Source: Candidatus Blautia stercorigallinarum (GTDB taxonomy: Bacteria; Bacillota; Clostridia; Lachnospirales; Lachnospiraceae). From it: DNA of 64,000 nucleotides. The number at the start of each line of letters is the position of its first letter. Position 1 is the first letter of the stretch. The translations under genes and the position numbers were made by a program. Shown piece after piece: positions 18,305 to 27,438 of the stretch. The DNA lies in NCBI GenBank assembly GCA_019112785.1, contig DXIQ01000063.1, positions 1-64,000 of the forward strand, given 5' to 3'. Under the pieces are notes generated by a model. The model had not been told where the DNA came from. It saw nothing but the letters and a program-made list of their open reading frames with translations, and ran no database searches.

Positions 18305-19690
18305 TTATGAAGAAAAGTCCGAAGATGTTTCGGAATTTCCTCCATATTTTTTAAAGATATGTCTCAGCATGATAATCGCGCAGACCGCCAGGAACAGCTC
18401 TGCGGTGCACTGGGCATAAGCCAGTCCGTAAAGCGGAAACAGATAGTTCAGGATGAAAAGGGCAGGGATTTCCAGAACGATCTTCCGCATTACTGCAAAA
18501 CACAGGGAATATTTTCCCAGGCCCAGAGCCTGGAATACGCCTACGGCGAGGAAATCTACGCAAAGGAAGATCAGTCCCAGGCCGAATCCCTGAAGGAACT
18601 TTTCCCCATAAGCTACAATGGCGTTATTGTTCATAAACAGGCGGATCAGTGTACCTGCGCCGAAGTGATACAGGAGCATGACCACAGCCAGGATGGGAAC
18701 CATCAGTTTCAGGGCAAAGAGAATGGTATCTTTCATACGTCTGCGGTTTCCCGAGGCAAAATTGTAGCTTACCAGGGGCATGATGCCCTGGGAAAATCCC
18801 AGGGTGATCTGCATGGGAACCATGTAGATCTTGTAAGCGATCCCCATGGCCGCCACGGCGTCTGCGCCGTAAACAGCAGTAAAATTATTCAGGATCGTCA
18901 TACCGGTTACATTGAGAAGATTCTGGATAGAAGCAGGTATTCCAACGCCGCATACTTCCCGGATGATCCTTTTTTGAAAAGAAAATTTCCTGGGATCAAC
19001 ACATACAAAAGTCTTTCCTCTTTTCACATAGAGAAAGACAAAAAAGTATATACAAGCGGCACAGTTGGAAAGAAAGGTGGCAAGGCCCGCTCCTGCCGCT
19101 CCCATGTTGAAGCCCCAGGGAAGGATGAAAACAGGGTCAAGGATAATATTCAGGAAGCAGCCGCTCATAGTGCCGATACTTGCATGCATGGCGGCCCCTT
19201 CGGAGCGGACAAGGTAAGCCATGACCACGTTGAGTATGGCGGGAGCGGAACCCAGGAAAACTGTCCAGAAGAGATAGCCCTGGGTAGCTGCCCGGGTAGT
19301 CTCATCGGCTCCGATAAGGGTGAGAAGAGAACTCTGGAACAGAGCGCAGAGAAGTCCGAACAGGACTCCGCACACAAGGGAGCAGTAAAAGCCAAAGGCA
19401 GAGCTGCGGGACACAGTATCGTAGTCCTTCCTGCCCAGAGCGCGGCTCATCATACTGGAGGTTCCCACGCCGAACAGATTGTTGATGGCATTAAAGGCAA
19501 GGAGAACCGGGGCTGATAGTGAGACAGCGGCATTCTCTACGGAATTATTCAGCATTCCTACAAAATATGTATCCGCCATGTTATATAAGACCATAACAAG
19601 AGAGCTGAAAACCATGGGAATGGACAGCTTTGCCACAGCCGCCGGAATCGGAGTTTTTTCAAATAGTATCGTTTTTTGCGCGTCTTCCAT
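18305..19690 (-). CDS. MATE-family efflux transporter
   Basis: MVFSSLVMVLYNMADTYFVGMLNNSVENAAVSLSAPVLLAFNAINNLFGVGTSSMMSRALGRKD; start at 19690 after GGAGG. Confidence 0.93.
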   Translation of the reverse strand: MEDAQKTILFEKTPIPAAVAKLSIPMVFSSLVMVLYNMADTYFVGMLNNSVENAAVSLSAPVLLAFNAINNLFGVGTSSMMSRALGRKDYDTVSRSSAFGFYCSLVCGVLFGLLCALFQSSLLTLIGADETTRAATQGYLFWTVFLGSAPAILNVVMAYLVRSEGAAMHASIGTMSGCFLNIILDPVFILPWGFNMGAAGAGLATFLSNCAACIYFFVFLYVKRGKTFVCVDPRKFSFQKRIIREVCGVGIPASIQNLLNVTGMTILNNFTAVYGADAVAAMGIAYKIYMVPMQITLGFSQGIMPLVSYNFASGNRRRMKDTILFALKLMVPILAVVMLLYHFGAGTLIRLFMNNNAIVAYGEKFLQGFGLGLIFLCVDFLAVGVFQALGLGKYSLCFAVMRKIVLEIPALFILNYLFPLYGLAYAQCTAELFLAVCAIIMLRHIFKKYGGNSETSSDFSS

Positions 19691-19795
19691 TGTATTATTA
19701 CCTCCGGAATCGTAATATTTTTGCAAAAACATAAAGAACAAAAATATTCTATCATATTCTCCGGTTTCGTCAATATGGTGAAAGAACTCAGAATT

Positions 19796-20059
19796 TTACA
19801 GCAGCACAGCATGTAATACATGGGCTGCGATCAGAAGGCACAGAAGGACAGAAAAGATCCTGTGCAGCTTCAGCCATACAGCAGTTCCCATCCGCTTCCT
19901 GAACAGGGACAGAATAAGCAGGATGAGAAGACAGAGCCATGTTGCTTTTCCGGTCATCATAGCCGGCTTATTTCCTGACAGGATCCCATGGAGGAAAGAA
20001 ACCATCAGCAGGAGCAGTGCGAAGGATACGAGGATCATAATCAGATTAAGAATGGTCAT
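19796..20059 (-). CDS. Small multi-pass membrane protein, uncharacterised
   Basis: 87 aa, three hydrophobic segments, KLHRIFSVLLCLLIAAHVLH; GGAGA upstream of ATG. Confidence 0.6.
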   Translation of the reverse strand: MTILNLIMILVSFALLLLMVSFLHGILSGNKPAMMTGKATWLCLLILLILSLFRKRMGTAVWLKLHRIFSVLLCLLIAAHVLHAVLL

Positions 20060-20285
20060 AAAAATCTCCTTTGTATTTTGTATTTTAGTTAGTTTCAGCT
20101 AACGATAATACAGGAAAATCATCCTAAAGTAAAGAGCTGATTTACATGGACTGATCTTTGCCAGTTTTAAATTTTTATGGGAGAAAACAGTTTAGAAACA
20201 AAAGATTTCCTTGCGGATAGCAGGTATGACAGTTATACTGAAAAGAAGAGCATAAAAATTTTGCTTGTTTGGAGGAACGTAAAAT

Positions 20286-20630
20286 ATGAAAAAATGTAAG
20301 ATTACAGTATTAAAAACCACTCTTGATAAAGAACTGGCTGAAGAGTACGGTGCAGAAGGTCTGACTGCCTGTCCCATGATGAAAGAAGGCCAGGTATTTT
20401 ACGCAGATTATGCCAAGCCTGAGGGATTTTGCGATGAGGCCTGGAAAGCAATCTATCAGTATGTATTCGCACTGTCTCACGGAGCAGGAAATGAGGTGTT
20501 TTATTACGGAGACTGGATCAGGAAACCTGGCGTGGCTATCTGCAGCTGTAACGACGGATTGCGCCCGGTAATCTTTAAGATCGAGGTCACAGAAGAAGAG
20601 TCACAGATAGATTATGTGCCTGTGAGGTAG
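20286..20630 (+). CDS. TIGR04076-family protein
   Basis: MKKCKITVLKTTLDKELAEEYG...CPMMKEGQVF...CDEAWKAIYQYVFALSHGA...DWIRKPGVAICSCNDGLRPVIFKIE. Confidence 0.8.
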   Translation: MKKCKITVLKTTLDKELAEEYGAEGLTACPMMKEGQVFYADYAKPEGFCDEAWKAIYQYVFALSHGAGNEVFYYGDWIRKPGVAICSCNDGLRPVIFKIEVTEEESQIDYVPVR

Positions 20631-20681
20631 GATATTAGAAACTATACATAGCTGGATCCATCCAGTGGTACTTAGCAGGAA

Positions 20682-20719
20682 AGAGCTGCTGCATTAATCA
20701 AAATTAATGCAGCAGCTCT
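20682..20719. terminator. Perfect 17-bp stem hairpin at the end of the LysR gene
   Basis: AGAGCTGCTGCATTAAT-CAAA-ATTAATGCAGCAGCTCT. Confidence 0.6.
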
Positions 20720-21519
20720 GTTTCTGTATGTAAATGTTTTTGAAGTGTGTGGATAAATGTCTGCATAGCTCCAGATGGATTTTTTGCATACACTATCCCA
20801 TATGGCATTTCATAATCCCATTCCATGGGAATCGTCACAATAGATGGATGGACATCTTTCCAAATGTCCAGGGTTTCCATCACACATCTCATTTGTTCGT
20901 ATTCATTAAAGACTCCGGTATCATAAAAGTGCGGAGTATCAAGCAGCGTGATTTGCAGATGCTTTGTTTCAATTTCATCCCGCATTTTGTTCAACACAGG
21001 GGAATCTCCCCGTTTCACCAGCATAAAGGTTTCACCTTCAAGGTCACTCCAGGTAAGGGAATCACAGGGCCCTACAAAGCAGTCAATCTCCCGTACAAGA
21101 GAATCCAGCATAGTTTCCATGCTGACCGGGCTGTCATCGAAGGGAACGATATGAATTGCCACGGGCAGTGTACCATCATCAATCCCCGACCACAGATCAA
21201 CCAGCGTCTTACAGGGACGCAGGATGGATGTCCCAACACGAATGGCCTGCTGCTCATCGTTTGCGATCTGACGTGTCCGGGCAATGGCCTGTTCGGATTG
21301 TTTGATTATCTTTTTTGCGTCTTTATAGATGGAACGTCCGGCAGCAGTCAGCTGGGTGCCCTGATTGGTACGTTCGATCAGTTTTACGCCGATCAGGGAT
21401 TCCAGCTTGTTGATCTGATTCATGACAGAAGCCGGCGTAATATATAGTTCCTTTGACGCTTTCAGAAAACCTCCCTGGTCAGCCACCGCAATAAAAGTAG
21501 TCAGCTCCCGGCTATACAC
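20704..21519 (-). CDS. LysR-family transcriptional regulator
   Basis: TFIAVADQGGFLKASKELYITPASVMNQINKLESLIGVKLIERTNQGTQLTAAG. Confidence 0.92.
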   Translation of the reverse strand: MYSRELTTFIAVADQGGFLKASKELYITPASVMNQINKLESLIGVKLIERTNQGTQLTAAGRSIYKDAKKIIKQSEQAIARTRQIANDEQQAIRVGTSILRPCKTLVDLWSGIDDGTLPVAIHIVPFDDSPVSMETMLDSLVREIDCFVGPCDSLTWSDLEGETFMLVKRGDSPVLNKMRDEIETKHLQITLLDTPHFYDTGVFNEYEQMRCVMETLDIWKDVHPSIVTIPMEWDYEMPYGIVYAKNPSGAMQTFIHTLQKHLHTETELLH

Positions 21520-21568
21520 AGAATCACCTCGTTTTTAGATTTTCTAAAAACTATTTTAAGGTTAGGTC

Positions 21569-21765
21569 ATGGGATATTTTACGGTGCCTATGGCAGTTCT
21601 TACATTCGTCTGGGGCGTTCTTGCCGGAGCAGGGGCCAACATTAATCAATACTGGCTGGCAACAGCAGCGCCGAAAGCACCGGATTTTGCAAATGGACTT
21701 TTTCTTGCCTCTACCAATCTTGGAACCACGGTAGGAACTTCTGTATGCGGCTACTTCCTTTCCTC
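21569..21765 (+). pseudogene. MFS transporter remnant (internal/C-terminal TM segments only)
   Basis: VPMAVLTFVWGVLAGAGANINQYWLATAAPKAPDFANGLFLASTNLGTTVGTSVCGYFLS, then sequence switches to another gene. Confidence 0.65.
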
Positions 21766-22022
21766 AGGCAGAATTTGTTGTTCAGAAAGGTGTTCTTGTG
21801 AATACGGCAGAAGGGCTCTGCCTTCTGGCATCCGATGCCGTTCCCTTATATGAGTGTATAGAAGGCCTGGAACAGGGAAAATACGGGCTCAGCAGTCTCT
21901 GCGCTGACCTGGAGGCCTTTTATCATACATTTGACCGGCTGAGAGAATTACAGGAAAAAGAAGGTGTGAAGATCATCGCAAGTCATGATTTTCTTACATT
22001 GAAAGGCGGGTCTGGAAAATGA
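21766..22022 (+). pseudogene. Metallo-beta-lactamase-fold (AHL-lactonase-like) remnant, C-terminal part
   Basis: GLCLLASDAVPLYECIEGLEQGKYGLSSLCADLEAFYHTFDRLRELQEKEGVKIIASHDFLTLK. Confidence 0.55.
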
Positions 22023-22132
22023 AAAAAATCATTTCTATACTATTATTCATCGCCCTTTGGGTATTTACTGTGACATTGGCAGGCTGTGGACACAACGGAG
22101 AAGATACAGCTGGTTCCGGGACAGATATTTGA
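22019..22132 (+). pseudogene. Truncated lipoprotein (signal peptide and lipobox only)
   Basis: MKKIISILLFIALWVFTVTLAGCGHNGEDTAGSGTDI then stop. Confidence 0.55.
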
Positions 22133-22276
22133 TGGCTTTCTGGAACAGGGCGGCGCTGACTCAGACGCAGGTCTATGTGGATTCGGGATAGTTGTCCTTG
22201 TGAGAAATTTTCTGACATGATAATTTTTCTGAGAACAGAAGAATCTGAATAAAAATTACAGGGAAAAACCGGCATA

Positions 22277-22609
22277 TCAGAGCCGGTTTTTATCACCCCA
22301 TTCGCACATCCCGTCCAGGATCGGGATGAGAGATTTGCCCCTTTCCGTCAGACTGTATTCTACTTTAGGAGGAATCTGGGGATATTCTTCCCTGTGTACC
22401 AGCTGGTCGGCTTCCAGTTCCTTTAAAGTAGAACTCAGAGTTTTATAAGAGATCTGTCCGATATATCTTTTTATTTCATTGAACCTTACTACACCGAATT
22501 CCATCAGTGTGTAGAGGATCGTCATTTTATATTTCCCGTTGATCAAAGATAAGGTATAGCTGAATCCGGTGGTGCTTAAAGTTTCATTGGATATACATCT
22601 TTTTCCCAT
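22277..22609 (-). CDS. HxlR-family winged-helix regulator
   Basis: YTLSLINGKYKMTILYTLMEFGVVRFNEIKRYIGQISYKTLSSTLKELEADQLVHREEYPQIPPKVEYSLTERGKSL. Confidence 0.93.
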   Translation of the reverse strand: MGKRCISNETLSTTGFSYTLSLINGKYKMTILYTLMEFGVVRFNEIKRYIGQISYKTLSSTLKELEADQLVHREEYPQIPPKVEYSLTERGKSLIPILDGMCEWGDKNRL

Positions 22610-22647
22610 TTTACACTCTCCTTCAGGTAAGTATTGAACCTATTTGT

Positions 22648-22674
22648 AAGTACCGCACTTTTATGTGCGTACTT
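22648..22674. promoter_or_regulatory. Candidate HxlR operator
   Basis: AAGTAC-C-GCAC-ttttat-GTGC-GTACTT inverted repeat between the divergent genes. Confidence 0.5.
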
Positions 22675-22753
22675 GTTTTCTGACGTATTCTTGCTATGAT
22701 TGTAATATCAGCAGCGGGAAAAGTCAATCCGCTGAATAAAGGAGAGATTTATT

Positions 22754-23305
22754 ATGGGTAAGAAAATCGTAATTTTAAACGGAAGCCCCAGAAAAAATGG
22801 AAACACGTCAGCTCTGGTAAGATCCTTTACAGAAGGAGCAGAAAGTGCGGGAAATACCGTGACAGAATTTTTCCTTTCCGGTATGGATATCCATGGCTGC
22901 AAAGGTTGCTTTGGCGGACACAGCAGCCAGGCCTGTCCCTGTGTACAGAAAGATGATATGGACCAGATTTATCCGGCAGTAAAAAAGGCGGAGGTAGTGG
23001 TACTGGCAAGTCCGCTGTACTACTGGACAATGAGCGGGCAGCTGCGCACGGCTCTTGACCGTCTGTTTGCCTTGGAAGAGGGAGACGGCAATCTGCTGAG
23101 AGGAAACGGAAGAGCATCTGCCCTGCTAATGGCAGCAGAGGGACATGGCTTTGATGACGCAGTTCTTTACTATGATCATCTGCTGGAACATCTCCGGTGG
23201 GAAAATCTCGGACACGTTCTTGCAGGAGGAAACATGAATGTGGGGGACATTAAAGGAAAAACAGAAATTCAGCAGGCCTATGGACTGGGAAAATCCATAA
23301 AGTAG
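22754..23305 (+). CDS. NAD(P)H-dependent FMN reductase / flavodoxin-like oxidoreductase
   Basis: KIVILNGSPRKNGNTSALVRSFTEGAES, VVVLASPLYYWTMSGQLRTALDRLFAL. Confidence 0.9.
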   Translation: MGKKIVILNGSPRKNGNTSALVRSFTEGAESAGNTVTEFFLSGMDIHGCKGCFGGHSSQACPCVQKDDMDQIYPAVKKAEVVVLASPLYYWTMSGQLRTALDRLFALEEGDGNLLRGNGRASALLMAAEGHGFDDAVLYYDHLLEHLRWENLGHVLAGGNMNVGDIKGKTEIQQAYGLGKSIK

Positions 23306-23363
23306 TTCCCGGAAAAGGAAAGATATCAATTTAATAGCAGAGATAAGAAAGGAGACAAAAATT

Positions 23364-23936
23364 ATGTCAAAAAACCTGGGCGTTAAGCCATATTTATTTC
23401 CTATGCCGACTTATATGATCGGCACTTATAATGAAGATAATACAGTGGACGTTATGATGATGGCATGGGGAGGGATCTGTGCAGAAGATATGGTTGCACT
23501 GAATCTGGAAGCCGAGCACAAAACAGTAGCTAATATTGAGACAAGAAAGGCCTTTACTCTTGCTGTACCTGGAACAGACACCCTCCGGGAATCCGATTTC
23601 CTGGGAATCGCCAGCTCCAATAAAATGGCAGACAAGTTTGAGCGTACCGGACTTCACGCAGTAAAAAGCGAGAGAGTAGATGCCCCGGTCATTACAGAGT
23701 ATCCCCTTACCCTGGAGTGTGAAGTCGTGGAGATGCAGTCACAGCCTTACGGCCTGCGTGTCCTTGGAAAGATCGTCAATGTGATCGCAGATGAAAAGGT
23801 GCTGGATGAAGCAGGAAAGATCGATGCGGGAAAACTCCAGGCATTTGTCTTTGACCAGATGCAGAATGGATATTATGCGATCGGTGAAAAGGTTGGACAG
23901 GCCTGGCACAGCGGCGCGGATCTGATGAAAAAGTAA
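23364..23936 (+). CDS. Flavin reductase family protein (FMN-binding split barrel)
   Basis: YLFPMPTYMIGTYNEDNTVDVMMMAWGGICAEDMVALNLEAEHKTVANIETRKAFTLAVP. Confidence 0.88.
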   Translation: MSKNLGVKPYLFPMPTYMIGTYNEDNTVDVMMMAWGGICAEDMVALNLEAEHKTVANIETRKAFTLAVPGTDTLRESDFLGIASSNKMADKFERTGLHAVKSERVDAPVITEYPLTLECEVVEMQSQPYGLRVLGKIVNVIADEKVLDEAGKIDAGKLQAFVFDQMQNGYYAIGEKVGQAWHSGADLMKK

Positions 23937-23960
23937 GCTCCAGTAGGAACTGAGCAATAT

Positions 23961-23990
23961 TTTACCATTCTGAACATTTAGTTACCCTTT
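23961..23990. promoter_or_regulatory. Candidate AraC-type operator upstream of GH36 gene
   Basis: TTTACCATTCTGAACATTTAGTTACCCTTT; 26/30 identical to 27241-27270. Confidence 0.6.
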
Positions 23991-24047
23991 GAAAAATAGG
24001 ATATATAAGATAAAATGAAACAAAAGAGAAAGGGGAACATATCTGAT

Positions 24048-26231
24048 ATGAAGATCAGTAAGAACGGTAATATTTTTTCTATAGATAACGGACGCGTCAG
24101 TTACATTTTCAGTGTGGAAAAAGACAAGTATCTGATGCACCGGTATTTCGGCAGATACATAAACCAATATGCTGGAAGTGCACAGCCATTTTTCTTCGAC
24201 CGGGGGTTCTGCTCCAATCCGGATCCGGAGGATAAGAGATTTTCTCTTGATACGCTTCCTCAGGAATATCCGGATATGAACCAGGGAGATTTCAGAAGCC
24301 CGGCGTACATCATCCAGACAGAGGACGGATGCAGAGTTACAAGATTTTTTTATAAAGAGTATGAGATCATCCACGGGAAGCCGGGACTGGAAGGCCTTCC
24401 TTCTGTATATGCAGAGGGGGAGGATGAGGCGGAGACTTTGTGTATTACTCTGGAAGATAAATGTCTCCAGGCACAGATACGCCTTTACTATACAATTTTC
24501 CGGGATTTTGACGCGATCTGTCGTCATGTTGAGTTTATAAACCAGGGAAAACAGGAAATATATATGGAACGGCTGATGAGTACGAGTATGGATTTCCCGA
24601 GGACGGACTATGATCTGTTGACCCTTTCCGGCTCCCATACCAGTGAAAAAAATATAAACCGGAGAGCTGTCTCCGGGGATTCAGTAGTCATTGAGAGCAG
24701 CAGAGGCTGCAGCAGTCCACAGGAGAATCCCTGTGTGATCCTGATGGACAAAGAATCTACAGAATATCAGGGGCAGGTCTGGGGCTTTAATTATGTATAC
24801 AGCGGGGACTTTCAGGCTGTGGTGCAGACAGGACAGTATCAGACTGTACGGGTTCAGATAGGGATGAATCCCCAGACTTTCGGATGGCGTCTGGGCAGCG
24901 GACAAAAATTTGTTTCACCGGAGACCGTTATGGTATATTCCTGCAGTGGTCTTAATGGGATGTCTCAGACTTTTCACAGCCTGTACCGTAAACGCCTGTG
25001 CAGAGGCGTATACAGAGATAAAGTCCGTCCGGTTTTATTAAACAGCTGGGAAGCTTTCTACTTTGATATTCACGAGGAAGCATGCCTGTCTCTGGCAGCC
25101 CAGGCAGCTGATCTTGGCGTGGAACTGTTCGTAGTGGATGACGGCTGGTTTGTAAAGCGAAATACTGACCGCGCGGCTTTGGGAGACTGGAGAGAAGACA
25201 GAGAAAAATTCCCGGGAGGGATCTGTTCTCTTGCAGAAAAGATCAGAGAGATGGGAATGGGATTTGGTATCTGGTTTGAGCCTGAGATGGTATCTCCGGA
25301 CAGCGATCTGTACCGGGCACATCCGGACTGGATCATCCGAAGCAGTCTTTACGATCCGGTACTTAGCAGAACCCAGTATGTGCTGGATCTGTCTAATCCG
25401 GAGGTCTGCGATTTTATTTATCAGTCTGTTGCGGATATCCTGGAAAAGACAAAGGCCTCCTATGTGAAATGGGATATGAATCGGCATATTACAGACCTGG
25501 GATCCGCTTATCTGAAAGAGAAATGCCAACGGGAACTTTCTCACCGATATATACTGGGACTTTATTCAATATTGGAACGACTCAACCGGAATTTCCCGGA
25601 GGTGTTATTTGAAGGATGTTCCAGCGGCGGCGGACGCTATGACGCAGGTATGCTTTACTATATGCCTCAGACATGGGCAAGTGACAATACAGATGCGGTC
25701 TGCCGGCTGAAGATCCAGTATGGGACCAGTATCCTCTTCCCGACCATCACTATGGGATCCCATGTATCAGATGTACCAAATCATCAGGTGAGAAGGATAA
25801 CACCCCTTTCCACCAGATTTGCGGCAGCCATGTCCGGTAATCTGGGGTATGAGCTGGACCTGAGGAAGATGAGTGAAGAGGAAAAAAGAGAAGTAAAGGA
25901 AGAAATCCGGTTTTATAAATCAATCCGTGAAGTGATACAGATGGGCCGATTTTACCGTCTGAAAAATCCTCAAAGGGGCAATGAAGCCGCCTGGAACTTC
26001 GTTTCAGAGGACGGCAGGACTGTAATTTACTGTTACTTCAGGATCCTGTCAGATCCCCTGTCCCTCAGTTTTCCTGTGAAACTGAAAGGACTGGACCCGG
26101 ACAGCGTGTACAGACTGGAGGAGAACGGCCTTTGCTACGGCGGTGATGAACTGATGTATTCCGGCATTACCAGTTATCCGGAAAAAGGAGACTTCTCAAG
26201 TCATGTATATGTTTTCCAAAAAATAAAGTGA
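24048..26231 (+). CDS. Alpha-galactosidase, GH36
   Basis: ELFVVDDGWF, YVKWDMNRHITDLGS, LFEGCSSGGGRYDAGMLYYMPQTWASDNTDA; ATG at 24048 preferred over 24015. Confidence 0.93.
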   Translation: MKISKNGNIFSIDNGRVSYIFSVEKDKYLMHRYFGRYINQYAGSAQPFFFDRGFCSNPDPEDKRFSLDTLPQEYPDMNQGDFRSPAYIIQTEDGCRVTRFFYKEYEIIHGKPGLEGLPSVYAEGEDEAETLCITLEDKCLQAQIRLYYTIFRDFDAICRHVEFINQGKQEIYMERLMSTSMDFPRTDYDLLTLSGSHTSEKNINRRAVSGDSVVIESSRGCSSPQENPCVILMDKESTEYQGQVWGFNYVYSGDFQAVVQTGQYQTVRVQIGMNPQTFGWRLGSGQKFVSPETVMVYSCSGLNGMSQTFHSLYRKRLCRGVYRDKVRPVLLNSWEAFYFDIHEEACLSLAAQAADLGVELFVVDDGWFVKRNTDRAALGDWREDREKFPGGICSLAEKIREMGMGFGIWFEPEMVSPDSDLYRAHPDWIIRSSLYDPVLSRTQYVLDLSNPEVCDFIYQSVADILEKTKASYVKWDMNRHITDLGSAYLKEKCQRELSHRYILGLYSILERLNRNFPEVLFEGCSSGGGRYDAGMLYYMPQTWASDNTDAVCRLKIQYGTSILFPTITMGSHVSDVPNHQVRRITPLSTRFAAAMSGNLGYELDLRKMSEEEKREVKEEIRFYKSIREVIQMGRFYRLKNPQRGNEAAWNFVSEDGRTVIYCYFRILSDPLSLSFPVKLKGLDPDSVYRLEENGLCYGGDELMYSGITSYPEKGDFSSHVYVFQKIK

Positions 26232-26301
26232 TAAGCGCTACCCTTTTCGGACTGTCTGTTGTCAAAATACGAAGCATGTATAGAAGCTGCTGATAAGCGT
26301 T

Positions 26302-27180
26302 TTATATATGAGGCGTTTCATACACAGCACGTACAAGATCGTATTTAACAGATTGTTTCCGGTATTTATCAGGACTGATGCCTTTTTCTGCTTTGAAAAC
26401 TTTTCCAAAATAATTATTATTGGAATAGCCTACCATCTGGGCGATTTCCTGCAGTGTATGATCAGACTTTGTCATAAGCAGACGGCAGGCCTGTGAGATA
26501 CGGAGTTCTCTGAGATATTTTCCCGGAGAGACTCCGTATTTTTTATGGAATTCTTTGCACAGGGAATACTTGGACATGCCGGCATGGTCAGCTACCAGAT
26601 CCAGGTTCAGATCCTCCATGTAGTAATGCTGGTCTATGAAAGCTTTGGCATGATCCACCTTTGAAATTTCACTGACTGACAAGGTCATGGCATATTCTGT
26701 AAGACGCAGCCAGAGGTCATAGGAAATCCTGGAGTTCTCAAAATAGGATTTCAGTTCATTGTTAAGAGACATATCATAAATTTCCATAATACGCTCAAAG
26801 AGGGGAGAATCTTCCGGAAAGTGGATCACAGGACCGATGGTCCGGTGTATTTTCCAAAGTAGGGGAAGACACTCTTTGGTAAATTCCAGATAGACGAATT
26901 CCCAATAGGAAGAATGTTTGGGCAGATAATAATGGTTTGGCCCCGGAATGTCTATGATAAAAGCGTCTCCTTTGTGGATGGGATAGTGGATCCCGTCTAC
27001 TTCGATGGCCCCTTCCCCGTCAATACAATACTGAATGATACATTGTGAATCTTTGCGATTCCTGTTATCCCAGGAATAGGAGTGGGTGTCTACATACTGG
27101 ATTCCGATGCCTTTCATTGTCAACAGAGACAGATCTGAAGAAAAACTGAATCCGATGGATTGGTGCGGAACGGAAAGCAT
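26302..27180 (-). CDS. AraC-family transcriptional regulator (cupin plus HTH)
   Basis: C-terminal SPGKYLRELRISQACRLLMTKSDHTLQEIAQMVGYSNNNYFGKVFKAEKGISPDKYRK. Confidence 0.93.
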   Translation of the reverse strand: MLSVPHQSIGFSFSSDLSLLTMKGIGIQYVDTHSYSWDNRNRKDSQCIIQYCIDGEGAIEVDGIHYPIHKGDAFIIDIPGPNHYYLPKHSSYWEFVYLEFTKECLPLLWKIHRTIGPVIHFPEDSPLFERIMEIYDMSLNNELKSYFENSRISYDLWLRLTEYAMTLSVSEISKVDHAKAFIDQHYYMEDLNLDLVADHAGMSKYSLCKEFHKKYGVSPGKYLRELRISQACRLLMTKSDHTLQEIAQMVGYSNNNYFGKVFKAEKGISPDKYRKQSVKYDLVRAVYETPHI

Positions 27181-27240
27181 AGAAAAACCTCCTCGACAAT
27201 TTTTTACTATTATATCTTAGAACAGGAAATATGGCAAGAA

Positions 27241-27270
27241 TTTACCATTCTACACATTTTGTTACCATTT
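27241..27270. promoter_or_regulatory. Candidate AraC-type operator upstream of ABC operon
   Basis: TTTACCATTCTACACATTTTGTTACCATTT with TTACC half-sites about 20 bp apart; TACAAT -10 downstream. Confidence 0.6.
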
Positions 27271-27438
27271 ATTTCATGTGAGGTTAGGGTTACAATAAAG
27301 AAAACAAAGGAAAACTTACTGACTGGAAAGAACAAGATAATAGTATCCTTTGAGCGGGAGATTTTCTCTCAGAACACCGGTGTATATTATAAAAATATAA
27401 AATAATGTAGAAGGCTATTAGACGGAGGAGATTAAAAA

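Noticed and set aside
18359-19516. 385-aa + ORF opposite the MATE transporter
   Set aside because: Highly polar antisense of a membrane protein gene; artefact
26229-26299. Repeated TGATAAGCG (26230 and 26291) as an operator pair
   Set aside because: Only 9 bp, lies at the convergent 3' ends of two genes, not in a promoter region
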